Notes: generated by a model from the letters alone, not told the origin. A stretch of 64,000 bases of DNA from Linanthus parryae (GCA_023055425.1 JALGPY010000005.1:86283495-86347494); one strand, 5' to 3'. Positions 22,781-34,615 are shown, counted from the stretch's first letter. Numbers and translations: made by a program.

Positions 22781-23704
22781 ATGATGATTTCAGCAAAAGC
22801 AATGTCGAGTCCGGGCAGGCCAGATAAGTTCCCACCGCCATTGATGAGGTTCTTGAGAAGCAACATGGCAAGTAAAAGCAGAAGATCACGAGCCAGTCCC
22901 TTGTTCTTCCGCAAGAAGAACACAGCACCCAACAACAACGACACAACCCAGGAACCGTCTTCCCCTAAAGTCACCTGCATCGGCCAAGTCCGCGCTCGCC
23001 GCTCCTCTAAGAAGTCCGCCTTAAACCCAAACAACCCCAAAACTCCTCCGCCGACGCCGAAACCCCCCTGTTCTTGCTGCTGGTTCAAGAAAACCACTCT
23101 GTTCTGCCCCAATTTCCGCCGGAGACTCAAACCCAGATCGTTCCGTTGCGGTTGGGGAAAATGGTGTTGCTTTTCTCCATGTGGGTGTTCGAGAAGAGAA
23201 GAGAGTTCTTCACAACCGGAGCCTAATCAGGATTCAAATCACAGAGTCCATGAAGAATGCGAAGATGATGATGAAGAGGAGGAAGAAGAAGAAGGAGCAA
23301 AAGTTGTACCAATCGAGGGATTCGATTCTTCAGCACCGCCCAAGAACGCTTTCGCTTTGACTAAATGCAGATCTGCGCCTTATAGATCTTCATCATCCAT
23401 CAATCGGTTTTGTGGGTCTAAGTTGGATCAGCAAGAAACAGAGGAAGATGGTAGTGAAGAAAACAACATATCTCTTCAACGCCGGAGGTCGAACGGGAGA
23501 GAAACGGAGGGGGAATGTGAACCCAATTGCAGATTCTCCGACTCGGAATCGACATTGGAGCGAGGAGATTCAAGGAATTCAAGAGATTATGAAGCGAAAA
23601 CAGGGGAGGAATTGCTTGCAGAGCCGTTGATAGTACTGGTTAGATGTAAATCGGAACCGGCAAGAACAGGGGAGAGGCTCAATCCAAAGGTTATGTTTAC
23701 GTGA
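22781..23704 (+). CDS. Syringolide-induced protein 14-1-1-like protein
   Basis: A single uninterrupted 307-codon frame is the only clearly intact plant gene here. The start is taken as ATG at 22781; ATG codons at 22784 and 22802 are alternatives. In order the protein has a SSPGRPDKFPPPLMRFLRSN segment (about residues 9-28), a PSSPKVTCIGQVRARRSSKK motif (59-78), a Cys/Trp/Arg-rich block (97-137), an acidic run (about 157-171), a KCRSAPYRSSSS motif (about 195-206) and a C-terminal RCKSEPARTGERL motif (about 288-300). This motif set matches the plant family named after soybean syringolide-induced protein 14-1-1, whose biochemical role is unknown. No signal peptide or membrane helix is seen; basic runs could direct it to the nucleus. 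Introns are not required. A MITE sits just upstream. Confidence 0.85.
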   Translation: MMISAKAMSSPGRPDKFPPPLMRFLRSNMASKSRRSRASPLFFRKKNTAPNNNDTTQEPSSPKVTCIGQVRARRSSKKSALNPNNPKTPPPTPKPPCSCCWFKKTTLFCPNFRRRLKPRSFRCGWGKWCCFSPCGCSRREESSSQPEPNQDSNHRVHEECEDDDEEEEEEEGAKVVPIEGFDSSAPPKNAFALTKCRSAPYRSSSSINRFCGSKLDQQETEEDGSEENNISLQRRRSNGRETEGECEPNCRFSDSESTLERGDSRNSRDYEAKTGEELLAEPLIVLVRCKSEPARTGERLNPKVMFT

Positions 23705-24187
23705 TCAATCAATTTTGTGATTAATTTTAGATTTTTATTTTAGATTTTGATTATTTTGGATAAAAGATTCTGGTCATTTTGTGTTTGGTTCAAGCACTGA
23801 TCTTTTTCCACATCTGGGGAAGAAAGGGAATCTCTGACTTTGACAAAAACAATTTGTAGACCAATTTTTTAATTAATAAAAGGATAATTAAAATTTATTA
23901 GTGGGAGTTAAAGATGGGTCGGGTCGTACACTGAAAGATGGGAAACTACTATTTTTATTTTAATAAAAATAAATAAATTAGAGTATCAAAGTGGTGGACT
24001 CTGCAAATCCTCAGAATTGCAGGCTTATTAAACTAGTGGCTAACACTACTATTGAGTACTGGTAATGTGTATTAGAATAAGTTGCACAAAATGAGAGGAG
24101 TTTTTAAGAACTTTCATTCTAGGGTGAAGCATTGCGGATTTGTGATGTTACAAAAATAGTTCGGATTAATTTGTTGTTTGTTTGGTA
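23705..24187. other. 3' flank of the gene, AT-rich
   Basis: No further gene is visible. It contains the probable 3' untranslated region and polyadenylation signal of the preceding gene, then A/T-rich sequence up to the TA that flanks the next element. Confidence 0.6.
23875..23880 (+). terminator. Candidate poly(A) signal
   Basis: AATAAA lies about 170 bases after the stop codon, within T-rich sequence typical of plant near-upstream elements. The true cleavage site cannot be read from DNA alone. Confidence 0.4.
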
Positions 24188-25501
24188 CTCCCTCCGTTTC
24201 GCCAGATTCTTCAAAATTTCCGTTTTGGGCGTTTCGCCAGATTCTTCAAAATTTCCAAATATGGAAACTTTGAAACAGGCAAAATACAACTATACCCCTA
24301 ATCAAAAAATCCAACCCCACTTTTTAATTGGGCTTAACTAATCTCAATTGCCAAATTAATCAAACTAAATGTTAATTATTTAACACTATCAGCCCATTTC
24401 CTTAAATCTAATCAGCCCAACCCAAAATATCCCACCCATGTGTGATGATTTTAACCTAATTCTAACACCACCCAACATTTTCTCCAGAAGCCTCCATCCT
24501 CATCTTATCCATCTCCCTCACTCATCCACCTCCATCCTCATCTTATCCATCTCCCTCACACATCCACTGTCCAACTCGAGAGAACCACGACTTTGCAGAG
24601 AGAGAGAGACGGAGGCAGTAGAGAAAGAGAGGGTGAGAGAGAGAGACGGAGGCAGAGGAGAACCACGGAGATGAAGAGAAAGAGAGAGAGGGAGACGGAG
24701 AGAGCAGATCGATCTCCCCCATCTCCATCGATCTGCTCCATCTCCATCTCTCTGTCTCTCGATCTCCTCAAGTCCCCCGCTGCTGCCGCCGGTGCAGAAC
24801 CGTGGGAGGAAGAAGACGAAGACCGCCAGAGCAGGAAGTAGATCGGAGGCTCGCATCTCCATCTCCATCTCTCTGTATCTCGATCTCCTAAGTCCGCCGC
24901 CGTCGCCTCCGCCGGAGCAGAACCCAGGGAAAAAGAAGAAGGGGGGGAGCAGAGGAGAAAGAGAAAGAGAGGGTGAGAGAGAGAGAGACGGAGGCAGAGA
25001 GAAAGAGATCTGTTCTTGTTCTTCGCCGCCTGGTAAAGAACACCTCATCGCCTGGTGATTTGTTCTTGTTCTTCTTCTTGATCTGTTCATCACCAGCTCT
25101 GGTCAGAAGCATTCTTCTTCTCTTCTTGATCTGTTCTTGTTTCTTCTCTATAGCAGATCTGTTCTTATTTTTCTTCTTCTTCTTCTTCTTCTGTTCTTGT
25201 TTCTTGTAATTGGTTGCTGAAAATTATACAAGATTGTTGTATGTTGAAATTATTGACAGATTAGTTCAACATCTTCTATTTTGTTCTTGTTCTTGATCTG
25301 TTCTTGTTGAAATTGTGGTGTTGTACTTGTTAATTTAGTTTTAATGTTGTTCTTCTAAAAAATCAGAGAAGTGAGAGAGAGAGAAAGGGATGAAAATAGT
25401 GTAGAATTAATGAAATGAATAGGGGCAATAAAGTCAATATGACACTTTTCTTAATTCTTGTGTTCAAAATTTTTTTGAAGTATCTGATGAAACAGAGGGA
25501 G
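24188..25501. mobile_element. Large Stowaway-like (Tc1/mariner) non-autonomous element, 1.3 kb
   Basis: It is flanked by TA on both sides (24186-24187 and 25502-25503). The left end CTCCCTCCGTTTC is matched by reverse complement CTCCCTCTGTTTC at the right. Both continue into CAGAT-x-CTTCAAAA blocks, giving a terminal repeat of about 30 bp. CTCCCTCCG with TA duplication is diagnostic of plant Stowaway elements, which are usually only 0.1-0.4 kb. The interior carries a 39-bp tandem repeat (about 24490-24565) and long GA- and CT-rich tracts (24595-24705, 24940-25210). Open frames inside are low-complexity and not called as genes. Confidence 0.75.
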
Positions 25502-25503
25502 TA

Positions 25504-25974
25504 CTATTCAGGGCCGAGAACAGTGTACAGCCGACTGCATTATTGTCCATTTTTAAGTGACACCTTTTTAAAATTGATAAGAATCATAATTTTCTTACTG
25601 TGCGCCCTTATAATCATGCCGTTCAATCAAGTTGAAAGAACACTAAGAAGTAGAAGTACTATACAACAGATAGGTTGACATCTCATTATCCTATAGTGAA
25701 AATAAATTTGAGATTTACATATTCTTAGTGTGAAGTCGATTCGAAAAACGGGTAAACGAATAAATTTTCCAAGCTTTCGAAATATGTGGAATCCTTTGAT
25801 TGCAATCATGCATCCGCCAATTTTATTGTAAGTTTTGTTTGTTCCACTTTGCTATAACCAACTAGAGACCGGTTGTGAAAGTAAATCTCATCAATAAGTG
25901 ATAGTAAAGATTTTGCTAACCCTTTTGATGTAATTGGGTTGGTAAGTAGGAAATGTGTTGGCTTAAACGTGACA
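25504..25974. other. Intergenic, nothing recognisable
   Basis: A/T-rich single-copy-looking sequence with no coding, repeat or RNA feature that could be supported. Confidence 0.5.
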
Positions 25975-26410
25975 CGGCCGGGCCAAGATAATTGGCGGCC
26001 TAAGGCGAGTATTAAATTTGGAGTCCCAAATTAAAAAAAATACATAAAAAGTTTGTTAAAAAAATATTTTTAGATTTCTAATAATTGCGTGTAAATAATT
26101 AAATTCATGCCAGGTCTACTTAATGTTCTTCAACCTTATAATATTCAATAAGTAAAAATTAAAATTTTTACATTTGTCATTAACGAATTTCCAACTTGAA
26201 TCAAACTTGTGGCAAAATTATTAGTTTACCACCACACAAACATAAACTTCATTAAAGGTTTACATTAACGTATATAATTAACTTATCTAGAGCTAACTTA
26301 AAAAAATAAATAAATAAATAAATAAAATAAAAAAAGTTAGTACACGGTGGCCTTGCAGGCCGGGGGGCTAAGGCGGCCGCCTAGGCTGCCTTGCTATAGA
26401 GCCAGCCTTG
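25975..26410. mobile_element. Possible hAT-like non-autonomous relic
   Basis: The left end is GC-rich (GGCCGGGCC, then GGCGGCCTAAGGCGAG). The right end is an inverted, imperfect equivalent (GGCTAAGGCGGCCGCC followed by GCCTTGCTATAGAGCCAGCC), with an A/T-rich core between. Such GGCGGCCTAAGGC ends occur in plant hAT-type relics. No clean target duplication was found. Confidence 0.4.
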
Positions 26411-26747
26411 AATGTTGAGAGAATTCAAGGACTGAGTATTTGTCTTCTCAACTGTGAGCTGTGAAAATCATAACAAAAATAAAATAAAAATAATAATAAT
26501 TCAGGTATACAATACGCAAGGGGTGATGTATTAATGGGAAAACAACTCTAAGCAGACAAGGACAGCGTCGATGATTTGGTGGGTGAGCAAAAATCGACAG
26601 CAAGATATGTTTTGATGTATTTGGTGTTTTCAACCAGAATGTGATGTGTGCAAGACTTTTGCAGAGTTGTGTAACCAGAATGAGAAGTTGTTTATCTAAA
26701 CGAATGCGGCATGTTCTGTAACAATGCAGTTCGCGTGAGTAAAGACA
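26411..26747. other. Intergenic, nothing recognisable
   Basis: No gene or repeat could be supported between the hAT-like relic and the Stowaway MITE. Confidence 0.5.
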
Positions 26748-26985
26748 TACTCCCTCCGTTCCTCCAATTTCTTTACAAAACTATTTAAGTATTATTTGGG
26801 CCTAGCGATTTGGTTAGCAAAACAAAGCAAGAATTTGATAATTTTTTGTGGTATTGTAGAGCAAAGTTTACTCTACGACACCATTAAAAGATTACTAAAT
26901 TCTTGCATCGTTTTGTCAACCAAATTACTAAATTCAAATAATATCCAAATAGTTTTGTGAAGAAACTAGAGGAAGGGGGAGAGTA
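26748..26985. mobile_element. Stowaway MITE with TA target duplication (238 bp)
   Basis: TA CTCCCTCCGTTCCTCC at the left pairs with reverse complement TA CTCTCCCCCTTCCTC at the right. Both continue into AGTTTCTTCACAAAACTATTT-like sequence, about 40 bp of terminal inverted repeat. The A/T-rich core has no coding capacity. Size, ends and TA duplication fit the Stowaway superfamily. Confidence 0.85.
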
Positions 26986-27470
26986 CAAGAAATAAGTTGA
27001 TGGAGGACAAGTACGTGTAGAGAGATGAAGGATGAACACGCATGTGGTTGTTAAACCAACAGTTCATGAACATGGAGTAGTTAATGTTGTTCGAAAGCAT
27101 GGTGACTGTAGATGTGAGTAGTGGGCGGTTCGGTTGCAGTCGAAATCCAAACCGAACCCAATTACAAGGTTTGGTAGTATTTAAACATAAACTAGACCAT
27201 TTATTCCTCGTTCATTTCAGGATTTGTTCATAGGCATGTTAAAATTGAGGTTTGGTACTATTTGCACAACATAAAATGCAACATACATATTTTTCTTAAA
27301 ACTAGTTATTAATTCTCAACTGTAACACATAATTTATGCATAATCCAATCTGTAATGAGAATGATTTAAAAAAAAGTGTAATGAGAATAAGAAATCATAG
27401 AAAGAAAAAGGTTTATGTATGGAGATGCGTTCTACATCCACTGTACTAAGTATATTCACACTATATCAAA
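26986..27470. other. Intergenic, nothing recognisable
   Basis: A/T-rich spacer between the Stowaway MITE and the Mutator-like element, with one short GGTTCGGTT/AACCGAACC inverted pair near 27126-27160. Confidence 0.5.
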
Positions 27471-27479
27471 ATGTATAAA

Positions 27480-29103
27480 GCGTAAAAGACAAAAACCACC
27501 TCTTGAGTATGGGGTATATACAAAAAAAACCCTCGTGTTCGGGGATATACAAAATCCACCCTTGTCAGAGTTAGTATATAACGGTTCACTAATAGAGGTA
27601 TAAAAAGACAAAAATACCCTTCAGATCAAAACAAATTACACAATATTAATACCAACTATTCTCCTCCTCCTCTCATTTATAACCCTAAATCTCTCCCTCT
27701 CTTCTCCTTCACAAGTATTCAGCAGCCACCAATCCTTTACCACCTCCTAACCTGAACTCACCAACTCACCAACACCAATTCAGCCAAGTCCCGTAACCAA
27801 CCTCACACCTACCTCCACATTCACAGCCATGAAGCCAAGACCCGTAACCAACCTCACCCCTACCTCCACCTTCACAGCCATGAACACCAGCTCCATAACC
27901 ATTCCCTACACCATCAATTCCCGATTGAACAATCAGCCTAACTCCTGAACAAAACCACCGACCCAATCACCAGTTCATCAATTCACCATTGCCACCGGAT
28001 TCAACCACCAACAGATCTACAGAGAGGAGGGGAGAGGGATAGATGAATACAAAGTAAAACCGGTACAGAGGCAATGGCCACCGCCCCGAAACTCGCCGTC
28101 GCTGCCTTGGACCTCCGGATCTGAGCCAGAGGAAAGCTTCCCCTCCGGATCGGTTACCGTTGCCGCTGCTGGGGATCAGACCTTTGGTTCGCCGTCGAGG
28201 CCTTTGGTTCGTCGTCGGTACCCGATGGGATCTGGGTTAATGACGAACACGGAGAGGGAGAGATGCGGTGATGGAGAAGGGTGGGAGTGGGCAGGAGGTT
28301 GGAGGTGGTGATGGATATGGTGTCGGAGGTGTTGGTGGTAGAGGAAATTAGGAGATGGGGTCTTATTTTCTGATGTGTTTTTGTGCGGCAAAACAGGGGT
28401 TTGGGGCTTGGTTTGTGACAAAGAAGAGGGAGGAGATTGTGGGACTGTGAGGTGTCGGTGGTGCTGGGTTTCGGTGCTGAAACAAGGAGGTGAAGGTGGC
28501 GGTGATGGGTGGTAGAGAGGTGAAACGCTGGTGGTGTAAAGTGGCTGTGAATAGGTAATGTTGTTGTTGGTCCCTTTTTGTCTGAAAATAGGTATGTTGT
28601 TGTTGTCGTTGTTGTTGTTGTTGATGTTGTTGTTGCTGCTGCTGCTATTGTTGTTGTTGTTTTTGTTGTTGTTTGTGTTGGTGTTGGTGGTGGGGATTCG
28701 GTGGTGGTGGTGGTGATGGTGGTGGTGTTTAATATGATGATGGTTTGGTGTTGATGAATGATGAACATTTGGGCAAAAAAAAACACAGTTAATGTTTCTC
28801 TCTGAGGATTCGGCGGCGGCGGCGGTGGTGGTGGTGAGGATTTTGGTGGTGTTCAAGAACACCCAGAACATGAACAAAATAGACACAAAAAGTCAAAAAC
28901 ACATGTAGGGGCAAAATGTTCATAAAAAAGACATAATGCACCCTCATACTAACTAATTGTAACAGAAGGGTGCTATTTGTCTAACGTCCATCCACTGACA
29001 GGGGGGTTTTTGTCTCGGCAGGGGTGGATTTTGTATATCCCCGAACACGAGGGGTTTTTTTGTATATACCCCATACTCAAGGGGTGGTTTTTGTCTTTTA
29101 CCC
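27480..29103. mobile_element. Mutator-like non-autonomous element, 1.62 kb, possible Pack-MULE
   Basis: A 9-bp direct repeat ATGTATAAA at 27471-27479 and 29104-29112 flanks the element exactly. The ends form inverted repeats of about 85 bp that are nearly identical, beginning GCGTAAAAGACAAAAACC on the left and GGGTAAAAGACAAAAACC in reverse complement on the right. The 9-bp duplication and long inverted ends are the hallmark of Mutator transposons. No transposase is encoded. The interior holds CT-rich leader-like sequence (27655-27720), a 51-bp tandem repeat (27784-27885), a GC-rich gene-like block (28070-28240) and a GTT/GGT microsatellite. This could be captured gene sequence; the donor is unknown. 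Confidence 0.85.
28594..28730. repeat. GTT/GCT/GGT trinucleotide microsatellite
   Basis: A long trinucleotide tract inside the Mutator-like element. On the minus strand it makes a Thr- or Asn-rich open frame depending on the register, an artefact of the repeat. Confidence 0.8.
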
Positions 29104-29123
29104 ATGTATAAAATGTTGGAAGT

Positions 29124-29726
29124 TGTAGACAGTAAAAATAGTTGCCGGTCCACTGTCACATGGAGCTATCAGGTTCTTACAGGTGTCCATACCTCTGTGC
29201 TCCAGAAGAACCTGATCATGTTCCGTCATGGTCAGAGGGTCACAAGACAGGGTCTCTCGCGCCTATCATTCCTCATGGGAGTCCGGGGTTCTATTGACTC
29301 GGAGGCTTAAAAAAGGCATGTCGCATGTGGTTGTTGTCGTATGTGCGACCAGTGTTGTACTATCGGTGCCGACTTGTCCAGCAGTATACATTTATGCTAG
29401 CTTTAACATCATCCGTGACAATCCTCCAGGAATTTATGGTACTCCGTCATCATAAATGGGTTGTGGGCCGCTGCACGCCCACGTGTCTCCCATTGGTTGC
29501 CCTAGTCAGAATAGCATAATTATGACAGTCCTTTATGCCATTTCGTACACTAATCACTCCTAGTGATATACACTGATTATTCCGTACATGGATGCCTCTG
29601 TACAAAATAGCCGAATTGTTTCCACAAGATGCTCTCCCCTTCAACAAGCACATTACTGCTTATTTCCACTGATTTCGTCTATATCTCCATAGTATACAAC
29701 ACACCATCTCCATTTCCACATAAACA
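29124..29726 (+). mobile_element. LTR of a decayed Tat-like gypsy element (element A)
   Basis: It begins TGTAGACAGT and ends AAACA just before TTTTGGTGAACTTGACGTGA. The second Tat-like element at 61170 starts TGTAGATAGT and has ...GCACA then TTTTGGTAAACCCGACGTGA at the corresponding place. The paired ends define the LTR. The middle has diverged strongly. The 3' LTR is not in the window. Confidence 0.65.
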
Positions 29727-30049
29727 TTTTGGTGAACTTGACGTGAAGAGATTTAACCAGTCACACAGTGAGAAAACTCAGACAGGATCTCATGGCTAGC
29801 GATCGCGCCGATAACCTTAACCCGGCGGCGCTCCTTCCCAGATCTTCTCCAGCTCTCGACAGTCGGAGGAGAAAAACCTTGAAATTATCCAGCCCCTTCT
29901 CTTAGAAGCCTTCAAAACACGAAACAGCAACTTGCAGCACCAGCTCGTTCAGCGAAAACAGTCCATGGACGAGGCCACACTGATCAATGCCCATAAACAC
30001 GACCAGCTCGCCAGCGAGCTCTCGACCATACATGTTGCAATAGGTCTTC
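29727..30049 (+). pseudogene. Element A primer region and gag N-terminus (fragment 1)
   Basis: The leader has TTTTGGTGAACTTGACGTGA directly after the LTR, a candidate primer site whose tRNA was not assigned. An ATG at about 29793 opens a short gag-like frame that soon hits a stop. The fragment ends at the TCTTC target duplication (30045-30049) of the Athila-like insertion and continues at 39199. Confidence 0.55.
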
Positions 30050-32006
30050 TGTTGAAGTCGATAATCCCAAGTATAGGATATCGCTACAAGTAGTACCCGA
30101 GTAAGAACGGGGTCGATTTCCACAAGGATTGGGAAAGAGAATAAACACTCTAGAGCCAACTAATAAATTAAGCAACTAGCTAAAAATTAAAAGGCAAATT
30201 TCTCATAGGCTTTATAGCTAGCCAAGCTTCGAAATCCACCAAGAGAAACTTGATGGAGCAAGGATTTTGTTTAACAATTTAAGAAACTAAGCAAATACTT
30301 AAAGAGAATCCAAAACATGAAAAGAGTTTGTAGGATTGAGAAAAATAGTTGGTCTTAGTTGAATCATCTAGGAGTGTTGTGCATGAATCCAACACCCAAA
30401 TGATATTACAAGGAGATGTGTGGATTCTAATGTCAAATCCAATTATGATTCATGAGGAACACTAGTGGAATCCAAAACTAAGTTGTATCAACTATCAAGT
30501 ATGTGTATTCAAGCATGAATCCACATACAAGATGAAGCTACAAATCGGATTTGTATTCCACCACTTGTTGAATCATGAATCACAAGAGGAACTTCTCTAC
30601 TCATTGATTTTAACAATTGAATCCACACCCAACACACCTAGATTCATCAACTTCAACCAACAACAAACTTAGCTACTCATGTCTAAGAGAGAAACACGAG
30701 AGATATCAAGCATATTCATGAACATTCTCATTCAATTCAAGTTCCAACTCAAGAATACACAAGTTATTCTCCAATTTCAACTCAAAATGATGAACAAAGT
30801 CACTAATACTTGATTTGAACTACTAAATTTGATTCCAAGCTACAATAAATCAACTACTAATAGCCAAGTAACCGAAAATCATCAACTAAAAGAAGCCAAG
30901 TAACCCAAAAAATGAAGAACAAACTAAGAACAATGAAGAACACTATGAAGAACAACCTTGAATCTAACCCAACTCTTCCCTTAGGTGTTCTTGGCTCCGA
31001 ATTTGCTCAACACGAGCACGAAATCACCAAGAACTACCCAGAAATTGGCCAAGGCCGAGAGAGAAGAGAGAGAGGCAAGGGTTTGTCTTAGAAATTTCGT
31101 GAGGTGAGAGAGAGGTTCTTCAATCTTCAAGTTCGGCTTATATAGGCGGTTGGGAAGGGTTTCTTGGCCTCCAAGGATGAATCCCCACCCTCCAATTCAT
31201 CCCAATCCATCTCTATCATTGATTTTTGGAACCTTCATGAACCCTAGGTCGAATTGGGGCTTTTGATTTTCTTTGTCTTGGGCCGAATTGAGAAGATATA
31301 TAGGTAGAGCTCGGTCTTAGGAGCGTTTTGGGACCAATTTTAGCCAACTTGGTGAAGAATTGAGGTCGGGGTGAAGCTTTGAAGAGCTTGGGTGAAGCAA
31401 TCATGGAGAAGAACGTGGGTTTCTTCATTGTGGCGTCGGGGAGAGAGAGAGGACGAGCTGGGGGTGAGCTGGTTCGGTGAAATTTCACCCGGCTCCCCCT
31501 AGCTTGCTGAAACCTTTTAAAATACCCCATCTCTTACTTAAAACCTTCTGAAAATGGCAATCTGACCCCCAATCCGTTAAAAACTCATCTCTTTAGTCCT
31601 TAAAAACTTTATAAACTTGCTTTTAGCTCCCCATTCCGTTAAAATCTTTTCACATGAGCCCTCTAAACATTAGAACACTTGACTTTGGCCCTTGACTTTT
31701 ACTTTTAACTTGCAATTTCTTCAATCTTGACCTCTCAAATCTTCAATAATCTTCTAATTAAGCGCTCCAAGTACCTTCTTCTTGTCTCTTAGCCCTCCAA
31801 ATCTTTTCAATTCCTCATTCAAGCTTTCCCAACTAGCCCCCTTCGTTATAAATCACGTCTTTGCCTACAAAATAAGATAAAAACAACCAAAACTACAAAG
31901 ACAAGCATAAGACTAGAATGAGAGATAAAATAACTAAATTACACATATTAGCAAGTTATGAAGAGTACCTTAACATACTAAAATATGCAATTTTAAGTTG
32001 TTAACA
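30050..32006 (-). mobile_element. 3' LTR of the Athila-like element (1957 bp)
   Basis: On the + strand it reads TGTTGAAGTCG to TTGTTAACA. It carries a minus-strand TATATAAG box at 31137-31144, repeated at 38322-38329 in the other LTR. Confidence 0.9.
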
Positions 32007-32017
32007 CAACCCCCAAC
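32007..32017 (-). promoter_or_regulatory. Polypurine tract of the Athila-like element
   Basis: On the minus strand GTTGGGGGTTG abuts the 3' LTR. A second G-rich tract (minus-strand AGTTGGGGGGTGGGG, at about 33460-33474) lies further inside. In Athila elements such a tract marks the end of pol. Confidence 0.65.
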
Positions 32018-34615
32018 TAGCCTTTTGCTCGTCCTCGAGCAAAGAGAGCGATATGAGTAGAAATTTAGTGAAAAACCAATCATGAGAGACACACACTCAA
32101 CTAGACAAGGCTTGACTCAATTCTAAAGTAGACTCAAATATTTACAAAAAACGCACACACACATTATCTAAGTGAGAACTCAAAGAAACAAAATACTAAG
32201 AGTTACTAGCTAATTTTAATTTTTTTGGTGGGGGAAAAAGAAAAATGCATAAATGTCTCCTCAAATAAATTTTCAAAGTCCAAGAAGATTGAGAAAGAAG
32301 TCTATGGACGTCTAAGCATATACTCATACAAATGTGGGCGGTGTTTGGTAGAAGGTGACTCATGCGAACCACAAAACTTGTTAAATTAAGTCCAATTTGC
32401 GAGAAAGTATGCCTTAAAAAATAAGGATCACAAAAAACTAGACATTCTCATACTTATTCAAAAGCACCCATGTAGGATGGACTTCCAAAGCTTTGAACAA
32501 AAATTTTTTAAGAAGGGGGGATGTGGTTGTGGGCTTGTATGATCCTTTTGTGGATTTTTGGTAGATGGCGCGATTTATCATGATTTCCTTTTTTTTTTAA
32601 CCTCAAATCCAAGGCTCTCCAAGACCCACAACAAAATAGAGGAATATACAAGCGAGTGGGCTTTTTAAGCTAAACCAAGGGAGCCTATCTAGGTGGTGAC
32701 GTAACATTATCCCCGGACACCCCTCTATTTCTTAGACATCGCATGGGGTGTCATTGGTAACCACCACTCCAATGGGCTACAAGTTTCCACCGCAAAAACG
32801 AATAGAGAAAAATCTTTTTGTGAAGTTCAAATAGCTTTAGAAAATGCACTCTTTATCAAAAGTAAAAGACGTCAAAGTTTATGTGATCAACTTAGCTTGA
32901 AGGACTTAAACATGAAACGTAAATTTAGTGTGTCACTTTGTGAGAACGCATGATATCGCGGAATGTGGGATATTGGTGTAGATGTATTGAGTATAAGCAA
33001 AGAATTCGTTTCTAAAATAAAAATAAAAAGAACATGGACTAAGAAATTTTATTATTTGAAAACATCTAGCTTTCCAAAATTCCCCCTTTTTAATTTTTCT
33101 CATTTTTTTCTTCATTTTCTTCATTCATTTTTTTTTCATCATTTTTCAAAATAAGTGACTCACTTATAACTTCCTAAGACTCATTAAAGCTATCAAATAA
33201 GAAAATAAAATCTAGACTCAAGATGAAAGGTGAAAATAAATAAAACTACCAAAGAAAGAAGAATAAAAATTCTATGGTTTGACACGGGAGAAGAGTGATG
33301 CTTCTCATGAAAGATTCACACATTTTTTTTTCAATTTCTCAAATTTTTAATTTTTATGATTTTTTTTCAAATTTTTCATTTTTTTTGTATTTTTCATGTA
33401 AATTACTAATGAAGAAAAAGTATGCTTGTTACCATTTAAGGAAGAAATATAATCTACTCCCCACCCCCCAACTAAAATGTCACATTGTCCTCAATGTGTA
33501 AGAACAATGGAAGAGCATACAAATTCATATAAGAGATAAGGGATAGATAGACCTCATTTTTCGCTTTCTTGGCCACCAAGCACAAATCCTCCTCCAAGAG
33601 CAACCTACAAAATAGCAAATATATGAACTAACGATTTATTTATGTACAATACACGACATCTAGATTGAAGAAGTCAAGTCATGGCACTTTTAATTTCTTG
33701 TAGTCAAGGCAAGCTTGCCTATGACTATGAGAATGAGTAGGGGCAAGGTAACATTCTTTCTTTTTTCGCATTCTCAACTTTCCTTTCTCATTCTCTAATG
33801 TCTCAAACACAAAGATTGGGTAACTAATACCCGAATCAAGTAAATCAAAATGTAAGGATTTGATCTCTCCCTTTTTGATAAAAATAGCGCTCTTTTGTTT
33901 TTCAAATACATTTTTCAAAATGCTCATATTGAAGGAAGTGCAAGAGACATCACACATTGTGAGAGGCAACCATGACTCATCTTTAGAATTTAAAATGATA
34001 GAAGAGTCATGAGAAAACTCAAAAGTAGGATCTTTACCACTAGTTAACTTGATACCTTCAATGAGAACAACATGTCACTACAAAAATTAATTTTAAGATC
34101 CTCTTTTGACATATGAACGCAAGACTTCTCACTCGTGAATTTCACACATTCATCTAGAAAAATTCCAAACTCATCTTTCACAACATAGAATTCATTTTCT
34201 TAGTGCTCAATAGGGGGAATGTGAGAAAAGACATCAAAGTTTTCAAAACCTTCACTTGGACCCTCCAACTTGCTTGAAGGTCCATCCACACTTTCTAGTG
34301 GAGGGGGTTCTCCTAGAATATTCTCTAAGTCATCACAAAATAAGTCATCTTCATTACCCATGCAAGAAAGATTATCCTCAACCCCTAATAATGTGTTTCT
34401 TAATTCTAAATGAGGGGGTTTCAAATCATATGTTGGAGTTTTCCTTACTATGGAAGGAAACTCATTTCTATCATGCAAATCACTCTCAATGCTAAAATAC
34501 TCATGAGTTGACTCTTGGTCAAGTTGTGCTAAGAATTTATCTTCCTCCTCTTCAAAATTGTCACCTTCTATGAGAAGAGATGCAAGAGGCCATAATCACA
34601 CAAAAAATCTAAATC
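32018..34615 (-). other. Athila-like internal region lacking pol
   Basis: No reverse transcriptase or integrase motif is present on either strand. Two short minus-strand frames (34200-34478, acidic; 33679-33969) and T-rich tracts near 32590, 33100 and 33330 fill the space. The 34514-34763 region repeats a 125-bp block of the gag-protease C-terminal coding sequence. The stretch may be the remains of the post-pol region joined to the end of gag-protease. Confidence 0.6.

Noticed and set aside
22621..23130. Minus-strand 169-codon frame overlapping the 22781 gene
   Set aside because: It lacks family motifs, whereas the + strand frame carries several conserved motifs of one plant family.
24438..25209. 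Several overlapping Arg/Glu- or Ser/Leu-rich frames on both strands
   Set aside because: They are products of GA/CT microsatellite tracts inside the Stowaway-like element, with no conserved motif.
28154..28886. Asn/Thr/His-rich minus-strand frames of 210 and 236 codons
   Set aside because: They are generated by a GTT/GGT trinucleotide repeat in two registers. No domain is visible.
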